Source: a bacterium (GTDB lineage Bacteria > Cyanobacteriota > Vampirovibrionia > Gastranaerophilales > Gastranaerophilaceae). Taken from it: a stretch of 43,908 nt of DNA. The stretch covers positions 1-43,908 of the forward strand of contig JAKSUQ010000016.1 in NCBI GenBank assembly GCA_024408855.1, given 5' to 3'. How positions within the stretch are numbered: the first letter of the stretch is position 1; every line of letters begins with the position of its first letter. Position numbers and translations under genes: made by a program. This document shows positions 8,435 to 17,395 of this stretch, piece by piece. The notes below the pieces were generated by a model. It made no database searches, was not told where the DNA came from, and saw only the letters and a list, made by a program, of their open reading frames with translations.

Positions 8435-9003
8435 AAACTAAATTTATAGATGAGGAAATTAAATACATAGGTTCTCAACTTGCTCCGCATTGGATTTATA
8501 AGAACTTTAAAATTCAGGGAGATTCCATTGTATCATTTGCAGGTGAATGTGAAGTAAAACTTACAGAGATGGTTGATATTGAAGATGTTATAAACAATGA
8601 ACCAATATATAGCAAATATATGTTGAGTTTTATTTCGGAACAATTCGGAGTTTCATTGGAAGAAGGTGTTTTTAGACAAAGACTCCTTATAAATATAATT
8701 AAAGAGTTAATTGAAGAAATTTACACAAAGCAAGGAAAAAATATCTATATAAAAAGAAACGGTGATGATTTAATTATTAACGAAGGGAAATTATCAGTTT
8801 CGATTGCTACAAAATCAATTACATCAGTCCTTATTCATACCGGATTAAATATTGTATCTGAAGGAACACCTGTTAAAACATCCGGATTGCGTAGCGAATT
8901 AGGTATTGAAAATATTAAAAATTTTGCGGAAGAAGTTATGAAACGATATTCTGATGAAATTGATGATATAATTTTAGCAAGCACAAAAGTACGAGGGGTT
9001 TAA
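8431..9003 (+). CDS. DUF366 family protein
   Basis: A 190-residue protein matching the DUF366 pattern as I know it: YIGSQLAPHWI, an early GDSIVSFAGEC, MVDIEDV, then KLSVSIATKS and an IHTGLNIVSEGTPV segment. The biochemical function is not established. Its ATG overlaps the queC stop by four bases (ATGA), and the SPOR gene starts 2 bp after it, so it belongs to the same operon. Co-transcription with queC makes a role in 7-deazaguanine metabolism an attractive but untested guess. Confidence 0.8.
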   Translation: MKTKFIDEEIKYIGSQLAPHWIYKNFKIQGDSIVSFAGECEVKLTEMVDIEDVINNEPIYSKYMLSFISEQFGVSLEEGVFRQRLLINIIKELIEEIYTKQGKNIYIKRNGDDLIINEGKLSVSIATKSITSVLIHTGLNIVSEGTPVKTSGLRSELGIENIKNFAEEVMKRYSDEIDDIILASTKVRGV

Positions 9004-9005
9004 TT

Positions 9006-9617
9006 ATGACAAAAGCCGGTTATAAAAAATATATGAAGCCGGGAAAACAAAAAGATTATTCAATAGTAAGACTTTTTTTGTTTACGTTTTTTGGAATGTT
9101 ACTTGTATTCACATTCCTTATAATGTCTTTTTCACCGTCAGTTGATGTTTCCATCGGCGACTACGACAATTCTGAAGCAACTGAAGTTAACCAGAATGTG
9201 GATGGTCGACTAACTTCTATACAAGAAGAAGACAGCGGTAAGAGTTTTTCCGAACTTATGCGAAATACCAACGATATGCAAACTGAAACTATACCGGATA
9301 AAACAACTGAAACAATTAATAATGAAAATTTTGCTATTCAAGAACAGCCACAAATTAAACAAGATGAAGTTAAACAACCTGCAAACGAATTGTTGTACAA
9401 AGTTTATATCGGAACATATACTTCGGCTGAACAGGCAAAAGTTGCAAAAGATATAATTTTGGAAACCAATCTCAATTTAAATCCTATTGTAAAATGCTTG
9501 GGATCAAATAACTACACGCTTCAAGTCGGAATTTTCAAAAATAAAGTAAGCGCAGAATATCTTTTGCATACACTTCAACAAAATCATTTGCCGGGTAGAA
9601 TTACAGAAAGTAACTAA
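9006..9617 (+). CDS. Single-pass membrane protein with C-terminal SPOR domain
   Basis: 203 residues: a short basic cytoplasmic stretch, one transmembrane helix at about 21-43, an acidic/Gln-rich linker, and a C-terminal SPOR domain at about 129-200 (LLYKVYIGTYTSAEQAKVA ... YTLQVGIFKN). SPOR domains bind peptidoglycan lacking stem peptides and usually localise to division sites, so a periplasmic septum-associated role is likely. AGGGG precedes the ATG, 2 bp after the DUF366 stop. Why it travels with queC is not clear. A 9-bp inverted repeat (9631-9669) follows the gene. Confidence 0.85.
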   Translation: MTKAGYKKYMKPGKQKDYSIVRLFLFTFFGMLLVFTFLIMSFSPSVDVSIGDYDNSEATEVNQNVDGRLTSIQEEDSGKSFSELMRNTNDMQTETIPDKTTETINNENFAIQEQPQIKQDEVKQPANELLYKVYIGTYTSAEQAKVAKDIILETNLNLNPIVKCLGSNNYTLQVGIFKNKVSAEYLLHTLQQNHLPGRITESN

Positions 9618-9630
9618 AAAAAATCTTTAC

Positions 9631-9669
9631 ATCACGAAACATTTTAAACATTTTAAAATTTTTTGTGAT
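9631..9669. repeat. Inverted repeat between the SPOR and winged-helix genes
   Basis: ATCACGAAA (9631-9639) is mirrored by TTTTGTGAT (9661-9669) with one mismatch, and a short direct repeat (AAACATTTT twice) fills the loop. There is no T run after it, so it is a poor terminator. It lies about 75 bp before the winged-helix gene and could be its operator. Confidence 0.35.
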
Positions 9670-9742
9670 ACATTATAGAAAAGATATCCGTTATGGGGAT
9701 AATAGAAGTAAACTATCACAGTTTTAATATAGGAGATGTTGG

Positions 9743-10387
9743 ATGCCTAATTATTTGACTAAAGAAGAGATAAGACAATGGAGAAGCTCATTGGAAAAAA
9801 TCACTTTGGAAGAGTTTGCGGCAAGATTAGGAAAATCAGTGGAAGAAAGCAAAGCCACCAATGATGTTGTCGATATAGTTATGACACGAGGCACTTCCTC
9901 AAATACTAACGCAAATATTAATGACGGTTTTTCTGAAATTGCGGAAAGAGCGTTTGAAAGAGAGCGTCAACTTTCGCATACACCGTTTTCAATAAACAGA
10001 AAAAATTTACAAAAAACTGTAGAGTTAAGTGCTGAAACTACCGATTCAGATAACGACTCAATAAAAGAGCTATTCAAAAAAACTATGAAAAAAGCTCCTA
10101 AATTAACTCAGGTTGAAACAAAAGAAACACTTTTAGATAAAGTTGAACAACTTTCTACGAAATCAGAAATTAATGTTGTTTTAAAGAAAACCTTAACTGA
10201 CAGAGAACAGCTCGTTTTTGAATATTTTTTAAATAATGTCGGCAAAACCGTATTTGCAAAAGATTTAGCAGAACTGCTTGATTTGCCAAGAGACTATGTT
10301 TATAAATATATCAAAAATCTAAGAGCCAAAATAGACGGAAATAAATTAAGAAATGTACCGTCCGGTGGTTTTATTTTAACTGAGTAA
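9743..10387 (+). CDS. Protein with C-terminal winged-helix (OmpR-type) DNA-binding domain
   Basis: 214 residues. The N-terminal 50 residues are helical (KEEIRQWRSSLEKITLEEFA), and a long polar linker covers about 50-140. Residues about 150-212 form a winged helix resembling Trans_reg_C: LTDREQLVFEYFL, then a recognition-helix-like YVYKYIKNLRAKI and the wing GNKLRNVPSGGFIL. There is no receiver domain, so if it is a regulator its input is unknown. AGGAG precedes the ATG. The downstream DUF262-like gene starts 3 bp after its stop, so the two are probably coupled. Confidence 0.75.
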   Translation: MPNYLTKEEIRQWRSSLEKITLEEFAARLGKSVEESKATNDVVDIVMTRGTSSNTNANINDGFSEIAERAFERERQLSHTPFSINRKNLQKTVELSAETTDSDNDSIKELFKKTMKKAPKLTQVETKETLLDKVEQLSTKSEINVVLKKTLTDREQLVFEYFLNNVGKTVFAKDLAELLDLPRDYVYKYIKNLRAKIDGNKLRNVPSGGFILTE

Positions 10388-10390
10388 CTG

Positions 10391-11485
10391 ATGGAACAAG
10401 TAAATCTGCTTAAATTTTTGAATAGTATTAAATTACTACATACCGTTGAATACGCTGTATGCGATTTGGAGTTAAAAAATTTATTAGAATTTGTTTCTAA
10501 AGATTGTCAATTCATTCAGGAGATTAATTTAGGAGTCATCTATACTCACGAAATTACTCCGTTACAATACACTTTGGTTGACGGCTTTAACAGGATTTTA
10601 TCCTTGTCATTGTTATTACATGCGATATGCGAATGTTATAAAAAAACATCCGAAAAAAACGACAATGCCATAAATACAATCAGACAAAAATATTTGTTAA
10701 ATAAAACTCAAACAAAATTGAGAATGAATAAAAAATTGCAAACTATTTATGACAAAATTATATATGGCGAAAGACTCTCCGGAAATGAAAAAAGACATCC
10801 TATGTTTGTGCTTTTACATAAAATATGGAGTCAAATTAAAGAAAATGAACTTCAAGCAGCTACTATCTTTAAAACATTACAGAAATTTTCCGTAATAAAA
10901 GTTGAGACAAAAACTATTGAACCAAGAGATTTATATTATTCATTAAATAAAGATCACAAAAATATCAACCCTATATTGTTAATGGACAACTACCTTAATG
11001 ATACAAATATAAAGGATAGCTGGAAGGAATTTAAAGACCTTTTTGATAATAAAAGGGCCGAAATAACAGCCTTTTTTGAAGTTTTTTTCAGAAGCAAATT
11101 TGATTATAGAGAATTTAATGATTCTGACTTATTCGGATATTTTAAAAACTATTTTGAAACTATGATACAGTATCAAACAAAAGATAGTATCGTTTCAAAT
11201 TTAAAACACGCAGCTAAACTTTACAAAGATATAATAAATGTAAATATGCCCAATGATGCATTAAAAAAAGCATTAATAAAAATTAAAATGCATAACGGTG
11301 AAGACACTTATGCTTATTTATTAAACATCTATGATGATTATATTAACAAGAATATCTCTGAATTCACTTTTCTTGAAATTTTATCCACAATAGATGAATA
11401 TTTGCAAAACAGGTTAAAAACACCTAATAATGTATCTTTTAACGAATTAATACAATATCTTAATGCATTTATAACTTATAAATAA
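10391..11485 (+). CDS. DUF262-like (GmrSD/ParB-related) protein, degenerate motif
   Basis: 364 residues. The segment LGVIYTHEITPLQYTLVDGF continuing to NRILSLSLLLHAICE has the layout of the DUF262 N-terminal domain (normally a DGQQRLTTL-type motif), with the motif reading DGFNRILSL here (residues 64-72). DUF262 domains occur in modification-dependent GmrSD restriction enzymes and in other nucleotide-dependent nucleases. The remainder is Lys-rich and helical, with no HNH or His-Me nuclease motif that I can see. It has no ribosome binding site of its own and starts 3 bp after the winged-helix gene stop, indicating coupled translation. The assignment rests on one motif and is tentative. Confidence 0.5.
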   Translation: MEQVNLLKFLNSIKLLHTVEYAVCDLELKNLLEFVSKDCQFIQEINLGVIYTHEITPLQYTLVDGFNRILSLSLLLHAICECYKKTSEKNDNAINTIRQKYLLNKTQTKLRMNKKLQTIYDKIIYGERLSGNEKRHPMFVLLHKIWSQIKENELQAATIFKTLQKFSVIKVETKTIEPRDLYYSLNKDHKNINPILLMDNYLNDTNIKDSWKEFKDLFDNKRAEITAFFEVFFRSKFDYREFNDSDLFGYFKNYFETMIQYQTKDSIVSNLKHAAKLYKDIINVNMPNDALKKALIKIKMHNGEDTYAYLLNIYDDYINKNISEFTFLEILSTIDEYLQNRLKTPNNVSFNELIQYLNAFITYK

Positions 11486-11535
11486 TTTCATCATTTTCAA
11501 ATTGGAAAATATGTGAATAGTTTTTTGTAAAAAAT

Positions 11536-11544
11536 TGGTATACT
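11536..11544 (+). promoter_or_regulatory. Extended -10 promoter for the 95-residue ORF
   Basis: TGGTATACT is an extended -10 element (TG-n-TATACT) about 55 bp upstream of the ATG at 11601, with only a weak -35 region. It separates the small ORF from the preceding DUF262-like gene. Confidence 0.45.
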
Positions 11545-11600
11545 AAAATTATATTAGTAATTAAGAATAGTCAAATACATACCAAAACGGAGGCTCTCGT

Positions 11601-11888
11601 ATGGATAATCATAAGATGGCACAGTTATACTGCGAAGATTGTTTTAATCAAATTTTTTATCTTAAAAGTATACTTCAATTAACAAAAGAAGCCTGTCAAG
11701 AACGAGAATTTTCTTCAATTTATTACAGCCTACAAGAAAACAACAAAATTTTGTTAAGCGAAGAACGAAACCATTACATAAATATGCTAAAAATGGCACA
11801 AGAAAGACTCGGGGAATTAGAAAATATTTCATCAAGACTTGAATACTTAATTTATAATAACACGCCAACTATTGCAGCCGATAAGTAA
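11601..11888 (+). CDS. Small helical hypothetical protein, 95 residues
   Basis: A Cys-containing (YCEDCF), entirely helical protein with heptad-like spacing through LLSEERNHYINMLKMAQERL. It has no signal or membrane segment. A good ribosome binding site (CGGAGG, 7 nt spacing) and its own extended -10 support it. Its last 37 bases overlap the 3' end of the convergent nucleoside transporter gene. Size and helical character resemble small rubrerythrin-like or chaperone-like bundles, but no diagnostic residues are seen. Confidence 0.75.
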   Translation: MDNHKMAQLYCEDCFNQIFYLKSILQLTKEACQEREFSSIYYSLQENNKILLSEERNHYINMLKMAQERLGELENISSRLEYLIYNNTPTIAADK

Positions 11889-13120
11889 CAACTTAAAGTA
11901 CCGCAAATAAGTGCTCGCAAACCTAATCTTGCTAAATTTTTTCTTTGATTAGGAGCAAGCTCCCCGATACCGCCAATTTGGATTGCTATTGATCCGAAAT
12001 TTCCGAATGAACATAAAGCAAAACTTGCAATCATAAAACTCTTTGGATTTAACAAATCTACCATATGAGAAAGGTCAACATATGCAACCATTTCATTCAA
12101 AACAATTTTTGTACCCATTAAAGCACCAACGGTTGATGCATCTTGCAACGGAACTCCTATTATAAAAGCAAATATTGCAAAAACTTTGCCGAGAATATAT
12201 TTTAAAGATAATACAGAAAGGAATGTAAAATGAGAACATCCCGGAACGTAATTATAGAAGAACAATCCGGTTAATCCTAACAGCCAGTCGATAAAAGCAA
12301 CCAACGCTACAAGTGCTAACAACATGGCAGTTACATTTATAGCAACTTTCATTCCCTCTGAAGCACCGCTCGATATACCGTCAAAAACATTTGCAAAAGT
12401 TCTTCTCTTTGAAATCTTTATATTATCTCTCGTTTCAGGTTCAGAAGTTTCGGGATAAATTATTTTAGCTAATATTAATGCTCCAGGTGCAGCCATAACA
12501 GAGGAAGCAAGCAAATATTGAGCAGGAATTCCCATACTAATATATATCGGCATTATTGCTCCTGAAATACATGCCATAGAGCCCGCCATTGATGCAAGAA
12601 GTTCTGAACGTGTTAATTTTTCCAAATACGGTTTTATCATAATTTGAGCAACTATTTGTCCGACAAAAGCACTTGCTACGTTTGACAGTGCTTCAGCACC
12701 GGATACATGCATAAACTTGTTCATTGCCTTTCCTAAAGTAGCAACAATTCTCTGCATAATTCCATAATAGTAAAGTATGTTCACCAAAACCATCATAAAA
12801 ATACTTGAACATATAAGTTGAATTGCAAATATGGTTGCATTGCTTCCGAACAATTCCACCAACTTATTATTATCAATCAAAGCTCCAAAAACAAATGATC
12901 CTCCGTCATACGCAAATTCCAAAATTTTTCTTATAAATTCGCCTATAAGCATAAACATTTTCTGTCCCAAAGGAACTTTAAAAATAAATATTGCAAGAAA
13001 AATTTGCAGTACAAAGCCCATTCCGACAGTCTTATAATTTATTGCTTTTCTGTTGTTGGAAATTGCATAACAAATCAAAAAAATAACAATTACACCGATT
13101 ATACCAACAAATCTATTCAT
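11852..13120 (-). CDS. Concentrative nucleoside transporter (CNT/NupC family)
   Basis: A 422-residue, multi-pass inner-membrane protein with the CNT landmarks: GAEALSNVASAFVGQ, IKPYLEKLTRSEL, MAAPGALILAKIIYPET, TKIVLNEMVAY and the C-terminal FGNFGSIAIQIGGIGELAPN. It should import nucleosides with Na+ or H+. In the first re-entrant hairpin the usual GQTEAP reads GQIVAQ (residues 154-159), so the Thr and Glu that contact nucleoside in characterised CNTs are missing. The second-half residues (E343, F372, N374, S377) are kept. AAGGAG precedes the ATG. It lies 13 bp after gcvPA on the same strand, so it is probably in the same transcript. Confidence 0.9.
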   Translation of the reverse strand: MNRFVGIIGVIVIFLICYAISNNRKAINYKTVGMGFVLQIFLAIFIFKVPLGQKMFMLIGEFIRKILEFAYDGGSFVFGALIDNNKLVELFGSNATIFAIQLICSSIFMMVLVNILYYYGIMQRIVATLGKAMNKFMHVSGAEALSNVASAFVGQIVAQIMIKPYLEKLTRSELLASMAGSMACISGAIMPIYISMGIPAQYLLASSVMAAPGALILAKIIYPETSEPETRDNIKISKRRTFANVFDGISSGASEGMKVAINVTAMLLALVALVAFIDWLLGLTGLFFYNYVPGCSHFTFLSVLSLKYILGKVFAIFAFIIGVPLQDASTVGALMGTKIVLNEMVAYVDLSHMVDLLNPKSFMIASFALCSFGNFGSIAIQIGGIGELAPNQRKNLARLGLRALICGTLSCYLSAAIVGVLL

Positions 13121-13133
13121 TACAAACTCCTTG

Positions 13134-14372
13134 CTATATATTACTTACATAAGTATTAATTTCTTCTTCCGTATTCATTTCGGTTGTACAAACCAAGATT
13201 TTTCTTTCATCCAATTTGATACCACCCAAAATATTAGCTGCTTTTAATTTATTTAAAACTTCATTAGCATTTTTTACTTCAATTACAAACTCATTATAAA
13301 AATTTTTATTGAAAACCTTAACACCAATTTTAATTAATTTTTTAGCGAGCATATGGGCTAATTTTGCAGATAAAATTGATGCTTGCCTAAACCCCTTTTC
13401 TCCCATCAAACTCAAATATATCGTTGCAGACAATGCTATTAACGATTGATTTGAACAAATATTACTTGTTGCTTTTTCTCTTTTAATATGTTGTTCTCTC
13501 GTTTGAATTGTCAAGGTATAAGCTCTGTTGCCATCCGCATCAAGGCTTGCACCTATTAGTCGTCCGGGCATTTGTCGCATATATTCTTCTTTGCAAGCCA
13601 TGTAACCTGCGTGAGGACCGCCGAATGACATACATATACCTAACGGCTGAACATCACCGACGACAATATCAGCATTATATGGTGGTTCTAATATGGCAAG
13701 AGAAGATATATCCGCACAAACAATCAATATAGTCTCCGTTTTATTGATTACATTTATCTCACCATAATAATCCGGATTTTGCACCAACACACAACAATAG
13801 TCCTCACAAGATTGGGGAATAGTATCAAACCACTCAATTTCAATTCCGCCGGCCCAACAATATGTCTTAACAACTTCTTTGTACCTCGGATTCAATTTAT
13901 TTGAAATAAGAGCCTTATTTTTTTTGCCCTTCGAAATTCTATAAGCCATTAAAACAGCTTCAGCACAGGCTGAACCAGCATCATAAAGAGATGCATTCGC
14001 TATATCCATGCCAGTCAATCGTGCAATCATAGTTTGATATTCATATATGATTTGCAAAGTTCCCTGTGATATTTCAGGCTGATAAGGGGTATAGGCCGTT
14101 AAAAATTCAAAACGTTGTGCCAAATAATTCACACCCGCAGGAATAAATTTGTTATAAACTCCACCACCCACGAAACTTACAAAATCGGTACGATTCTTTT
14201 TTGCCAAAGATTTTATGTTTTTTTGGACTTCCATTTCGCTCAAAGGATTGCCCATTCTAAAGGTTTCAAAATTAACCGGAACAACTTTATACAAATCCTC
14301 GACAGAATTAAGATTAATACTCTCAAGCATTTCATTTATAGTCTTTTCCGTATGAGCTATAAAATTGTTCAT
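13134..14372 (-). CDS. gcvPA: Glycine dehydrogenase (decarboxylating) subunit 1, GcvPA
   Basis: The N-terminal half of the split P-protein of the glycine cleavage system, which with GcvPB decarboxylates glycine and transfers the aminomethyl group to GcvH. Recognisable features are FVGGGVYNKFIPAGV, AYTPYQPEISQGTLQIIYEYQ, SLYDAGSACAEAVLMAYRI and LSFGGPHAGYMACKE-like text near the middle. At 412 residues it is slightly shorter than most (about 440), trimmed at the C-terminus. The ATG overlaps the gcvH stop by one base (TAATG). The PLP-lysine subunit GcvPB is not next to it, and the downstream neighbour is a nucleoside transporter. Confidence 0.95.
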   Translation of the reverse strand: MNNFIAHTEKTINEMLESINLNSVEDLYKVVPVNFETFRMGNPLSEMEVQKNIKSLAKKNRTDFVSFVGGGVYNKFIPAGVNYLAQRFEFLTAYTPYQPEISQGTLQIIYEYQTMIARLTGMDIANASLYDAGSACAEAVLMAYRISKGKKNKALISNKLNPRYKEVVKTYCWAGGIEIEWFDTIPQSCEDYCCVLVQNPDYYGEINVINKTETILIVCADISSLAILEPPYNADIVVGDVQPLGICMSFGGPHAGYMACKEEYMRQMPGRLIGASLDADGNRAYTLTIQTREQHIKREKATSNICSNQSLIALSATIYLSLMGEKGFRQASILSAKLAHMLAKKLIKIGVKVFNKNFYNEFVIEVKNANEVLNKLKAANILGGIKLDERKILVCTTEMNTEEEINTYVSNI

Positions 14373-14752
14373 TATGATTCTACTTCTTCTTTATAATCCA
14401 TATAATCCAACAAATCTGCAAATTCAACCTGATCGGCAGTTGATTGGAATTTTACCAACCATTTGTTTTCATATCCCTCATCATTTAACAATTCCGGACT
14501 ATTTACCAATTCTTCATTAATTTCAACAATTTTTCCTGATATCGGCATATAAATTTCAGATGCAGCTTTAACTGATTCTATTGTTGCAAAAACTTCATTT
14601 TTAGTAAATTCGGCATCAGTTTCTGGTAATTCAATAAATACAATGTCGCCCAACTGCTCTATCGCATAATCGGTTATACCTGTCTCATAAATATCCCCAC
14701 CTTTATCCATAATATACTCATGAGTTTTTGTACATAAAACATTATCATTCAT
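14372..14752 (-). CDS. gcvH: Glycine cleavage system H protein
   Basis: A 126-residue lipoyl carrier of the glycine cleavage system. The lipoylated lysine is K62 in ESVKAASE, and the flanking FATIESVKAASEIYMPISG segment is standard. GAGG lies 8-9 nt before the ATG. It is 15 bp downstream of gcvT and overlaps gcvPA by one base, so the three are one operon. Confidence 0.97.
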   Translation of the reverse strand: MNDNVLCTKTHEYIMDKGGDIYETGITDYAIEQLGDIVFIELPETDAEFTKNEVFATIESVKAASEIYMPISGKIVEINEELVNSPELLNDEGYENKWLVKFQSTADQVEFADLLDYMDYKEEVES

Positions 14753-14767
14753 AAATCGTTCTCCTCG

Positions 14768-15871
14768 TTATACAACTGTTTTATTTCTTTTTACTATGAA
14801 CGGTTTTTTTATAATTTCCGCATTATAGAGTTTTTCTCTTATTAATATTTGAATTGTAGAGCCAACAGACAAATTGTCAAGATTTTTTATATAAGCCATT
14901 GCAATATTATCCCCTCTTGTTGGAGAGATTCCGCCACTCGTTACAGTTCCGATTTTTTCGTTATTATAATATACATCATAACCATGTCTTGCTATACCAC
15001 GATCAAGCATTTTTAAGCCGACTAATTTTTTATTGACACCTTCTTCTATTTGCTTTTCTATAACAGCTTTTCCGTTATAATCTTCTTGCTTTAAAGTCGG
15101 AATTGACCATTTCAGACCTGCTTCAACCGGGGTTGTGTTTTCATCCAAATCATTTCCGTACAATGGCATTGCCGCTTCCAGCCTCAAAGTATCTCTTGCT
15201 CCAAGTCCGATTGGCTTAAGTCCGTATTTTTGTCCTGCATTTAACAGTTTATTCCAAATCTCAACAGCAAATTCATTCATCATAAGTAATTCAACGCCGT
15301 CCTCTCCTGTATAACCGGTTCTGGAAATCCACATATCAACTCCGAAAAAGGTATCGCGTTTTATCGAGAAAAACGGCGGTAAATCTTTAATACCTAAGTT
15401 TTTAAGCATTTCACAAGCTAATGGACCTTGTATTGCTAACATTGAATATTCGTCAGATTTATTAATTATCTCTACATCATAGCCTAATTTATTTTCAAGC
15501 ATCCAACTATAATCATTCTCAATACGGGACGCATTTAGTATTATAAGATATTTTTCATCATATAATTTATAAACTATTAAATCATCAATTATTCCGCCGT
15601 TTTTGTTAGTTAGTTGACAATAAACAGCTTTCAAATCAGTCAGAAGAGAAATATTTTGTGGTAAAATCTTGTTCAAAAATGCCAAGGAGTCTTTTCCTTG
15701 AACAATAACTTCTCCCATATGCGAAACATCAAACATTCCTACGGCTTCTCTAACAGTTTTGTGTTCTTCAATAATTGAAATATACTGCACAGGCATATTC
15801 CAACCTGCAAAATCCGTCATCTTTGCACCCAAATCAGTGTGACATTTATTCAATACAGTCTGTTTAATCAT
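14768..15871 (-). CDS. gcvT: Aminomethyltransferase (glycine cleavage T protein)
   Basis: A 367-residue T protein, which releases ammonia from the H-protein-bound intermediate and passes the methylene group to tetrahydrofolate. MTDFAGWNMPVQY, MFDVSHMGEV and the C-terminal GTVTSGGISPTRGDNIAMAY are typical, and the length is normal. It is the first gene of gcvT-gcvH-gcvPA. GAGGG precedes the ATG. On the minus strand a TTGACA box lies at 15919-15924 with a poor -10, so the leader is too short to hold a glycine riboswitch, and none is seen. Confidence 0.97.
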   Translation of the reverse strand: MIKQTVLNKCHTDLGAKMTDFAGWNMPVQYISIIEEHKTVREAVGMFDVSHMGEVIVQGKDSLAFLNKILPQNISLLTDLKAVYCQLTNKNGGIIDDLIVYKLYDEKYLIILNASRIENDYSWMLENKLGYDVEIINKSDEYSMLAIQGPLACEMLKNLGIKDLPPFFSIKRDTFFGVDMWISRTGYTGEDGVELLMMNEFAVEIWNKLLNAGQKYGLKPIGLGARDTLRLEAAMPLYGNDLDENTTPVEAGLKWSIPTLKQEDYNGKAVIEKQIEEGVNKKLVGLKMLDRGIARHGYDVYYNNEKIGTVTSGGISPTRGDNIAMAYIKNLDNLSVGSTIQILIREKLYNAEIIKKPFIVKRNKTVV

Positions 15872-15987
15872 ACTTATATTACCCTCTCTTTTTTTATTTT
15901 CTACGTAAATATTTCTACTGTCAAATAGTTAAATAAAGTTAAGAATTTCTATGTCATAACATTTATCGCTTGCTTTTTAAAAGGCTT

Positions 15988-16069
15988 TATAATAGAATAT
16001 TGCTGATTAACAGACCGGGTCGGAATTAAAAACCTTACCGGCAAGATATAAATTAAGGAGAAATGAAGA
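15988..16069 (+). promoter_or_regulatory. metK promoter -10 and short structured-looking leader
   Basis: TATAAT at 15988-15993 has no good -35. The transcript would start near 16000. The leader contains paired CCGG blocks (16015-16018 and 16038-16041) that can close a stem of at least four base pairs around an A-rich loop, followed by the ribosome binding site AAGGAG (16055-16060). It does not match the SAM-I, SAM-II or SMK riboswitch sequences as I know them. Confidence 0.4.
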
Positions 16070-17344
16070 ATGACATCAAAAAGATTTTTATTTACTTCCG
16101 AATCTGTTACGGAAGGACACCCCGACAAAGTATGTGATCAGATTTCTGATGCTATTTTAGATGAATTTTTAACAAAAGATCCGACATCAAGAGTAGCTGC
16201 TGAAACTACCGCTACAACCGGAATGGTACTTGTTTGCGGAGAAATAACTTCAAACTGCTATGTTGATATTCCGCAAGTAGTGAGAAATACAATTAAAGAC
16301 ATAGGATATAATGGTGCTTCAGGTGGCGGCTTTGATTACAACACTTGTGCCGTTTTAACCGGTATTGATGAACAATCCTGTGATATTGCGAACGGTGTTA
16401 ACAAAGCATTAGAAACAAGAAGTGAAAATGCCGATACATCCGCTTCTGAAACCGAAGAATTGGGTGCAGGAGATCAAGGAATTATGTTCGGTTATGCGTG
16501 TGATGAAACATCCGAATATATGCCTTTACCTATCAGCTTAGCACACAAATTATCTTACAGATTAGCTCGGGTACGAAAAGACGGTATATTAAATTACCTC
16601 AGACCTGACGGTAAATCGCAGGTTACAGTTGAATATGTTGACGGTAAACCTGCGAGAATAGATACAATTTTATTATCTACGCAACACGCACCTGAAATTA
16701 ACGGAATTTCAGATAATTCAAAAATTCAACGTATTATATCAGATGATTTAAAAACACATGTTGTTGATTATGTATTTGAAACAGAAGCTATCAAACCGGA
16801 TTCCGATACCAAAATCTTAATTAATCCGTCAGGCAGATTTGTTGTAGGCGGTCCTCAAGGCGATACAGGATTAACCGGCAGAAAAATCATCGTAGATACA
16901 TATGGTGGTTATTCTCGTCATGGCGGCGGAGCTTTTTCAGGCAAAGACCCAACAAAAGTTGACCGTTCTGCTGCATATGCAGCAAGACATGTTGCTAAAA
17001 ATATCGTAGCATCCGGCTTAGCAGAAAAATGTGAAGTTGAACTTGCTTATGCAATCGGAGTTGCAGAACCTGTATCAATTTTCATTGATACATTTGAAAC
17101 AGGCAAACTTTCTGATGACCAAATATCTCAAATAGTAAGAGCTTCTTTTGATCTTAGACCTGCTTCTATAATAAAAGAATTTGACTTGAGAAATCTGCCA
17201 TCTAAAAATGGTGGCAAATTCTATCAAAAACTTGCAGCTTACGGACATATGGGAAGAAATGACATTAATGTTCCTTGGGAAAAATTAGACAAGGTTGAAA
17301 CTTTAAGAAAATATATGCCTGTTTTAAGCAATTCTTTAAACTAA
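16070..17344 (+). CDS. metK: S-adenosylmethionine synthetase
   Basis: Makes S-adenosylmethionine from methionine and ATP in the cytoplasm. GHPDK (16-20), [12 protein letters not shown] (from 132) and [16 protein letters not shown] (about 282-297) are the family signatures. At 424 residues it is slightly longer than the 380-400 of many bacteria. AAGGAG lies 9 nt before the ATG, and a strong terminator follows, so it is monocistronic. It is divergent from gcvT; both genes feed or use one-carbon metabolism. Confidence 0.98.
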   Translation: MTSKRFLFTSESVTEGHPDKVCDQISDAILDEFLTKDPTSRVAAETTATTGMVLVCGEITSNCYVDIPQVVRNTIKDIGYNGASGGGFDYNTCAVLTGIDEQSCDIANGVNKALETRSENADTSASETEELGAGDQGIMFGYACDETSEYMPLPISLAHKLSYRLARVRKDGILNYLRPDGKSQVTVEYVDGKPARIDTILLSTQHAPEINGISDNSKIQRIISDDLKTHVVDYVFETEAIKPDSDTKILINPSGRFVVGGPQGDTGLTGRKIIVDTYGGYSRHGGGAFSGKDPTKVDRSAAYAARHVAKNIVASGLAEKCEVELAYAIGVAEPVSIFIDTFETGKLSDDQISQIVRASFDLRPASIIKEFDLRNLPSKNGGKFYQKLAAYGHMGRNDINVPWEKLDKVETLRKYMPVLSNSLN

Positions 17345-17365
17345 GCAGAAATATATTAAATTATA

Positions 17366-17395
17366 TAAAAAGGCAGACAACATCTGCCTTTTTTG
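17366..17395 (+). terminator. metK terminator
   Basis: AAGGCAGA-CAACA-TCTGCCTT is a perfect 8-bp stem followed by a T run, 25 bp after the metK stop. Confidence 0.9.

Noticed and set aside
15872-16069. Glycine riboswitch before gcvT
   Set aside because: The leader between the TTGACA box and gcvT is too short, and no tandem aptamer signature is present.
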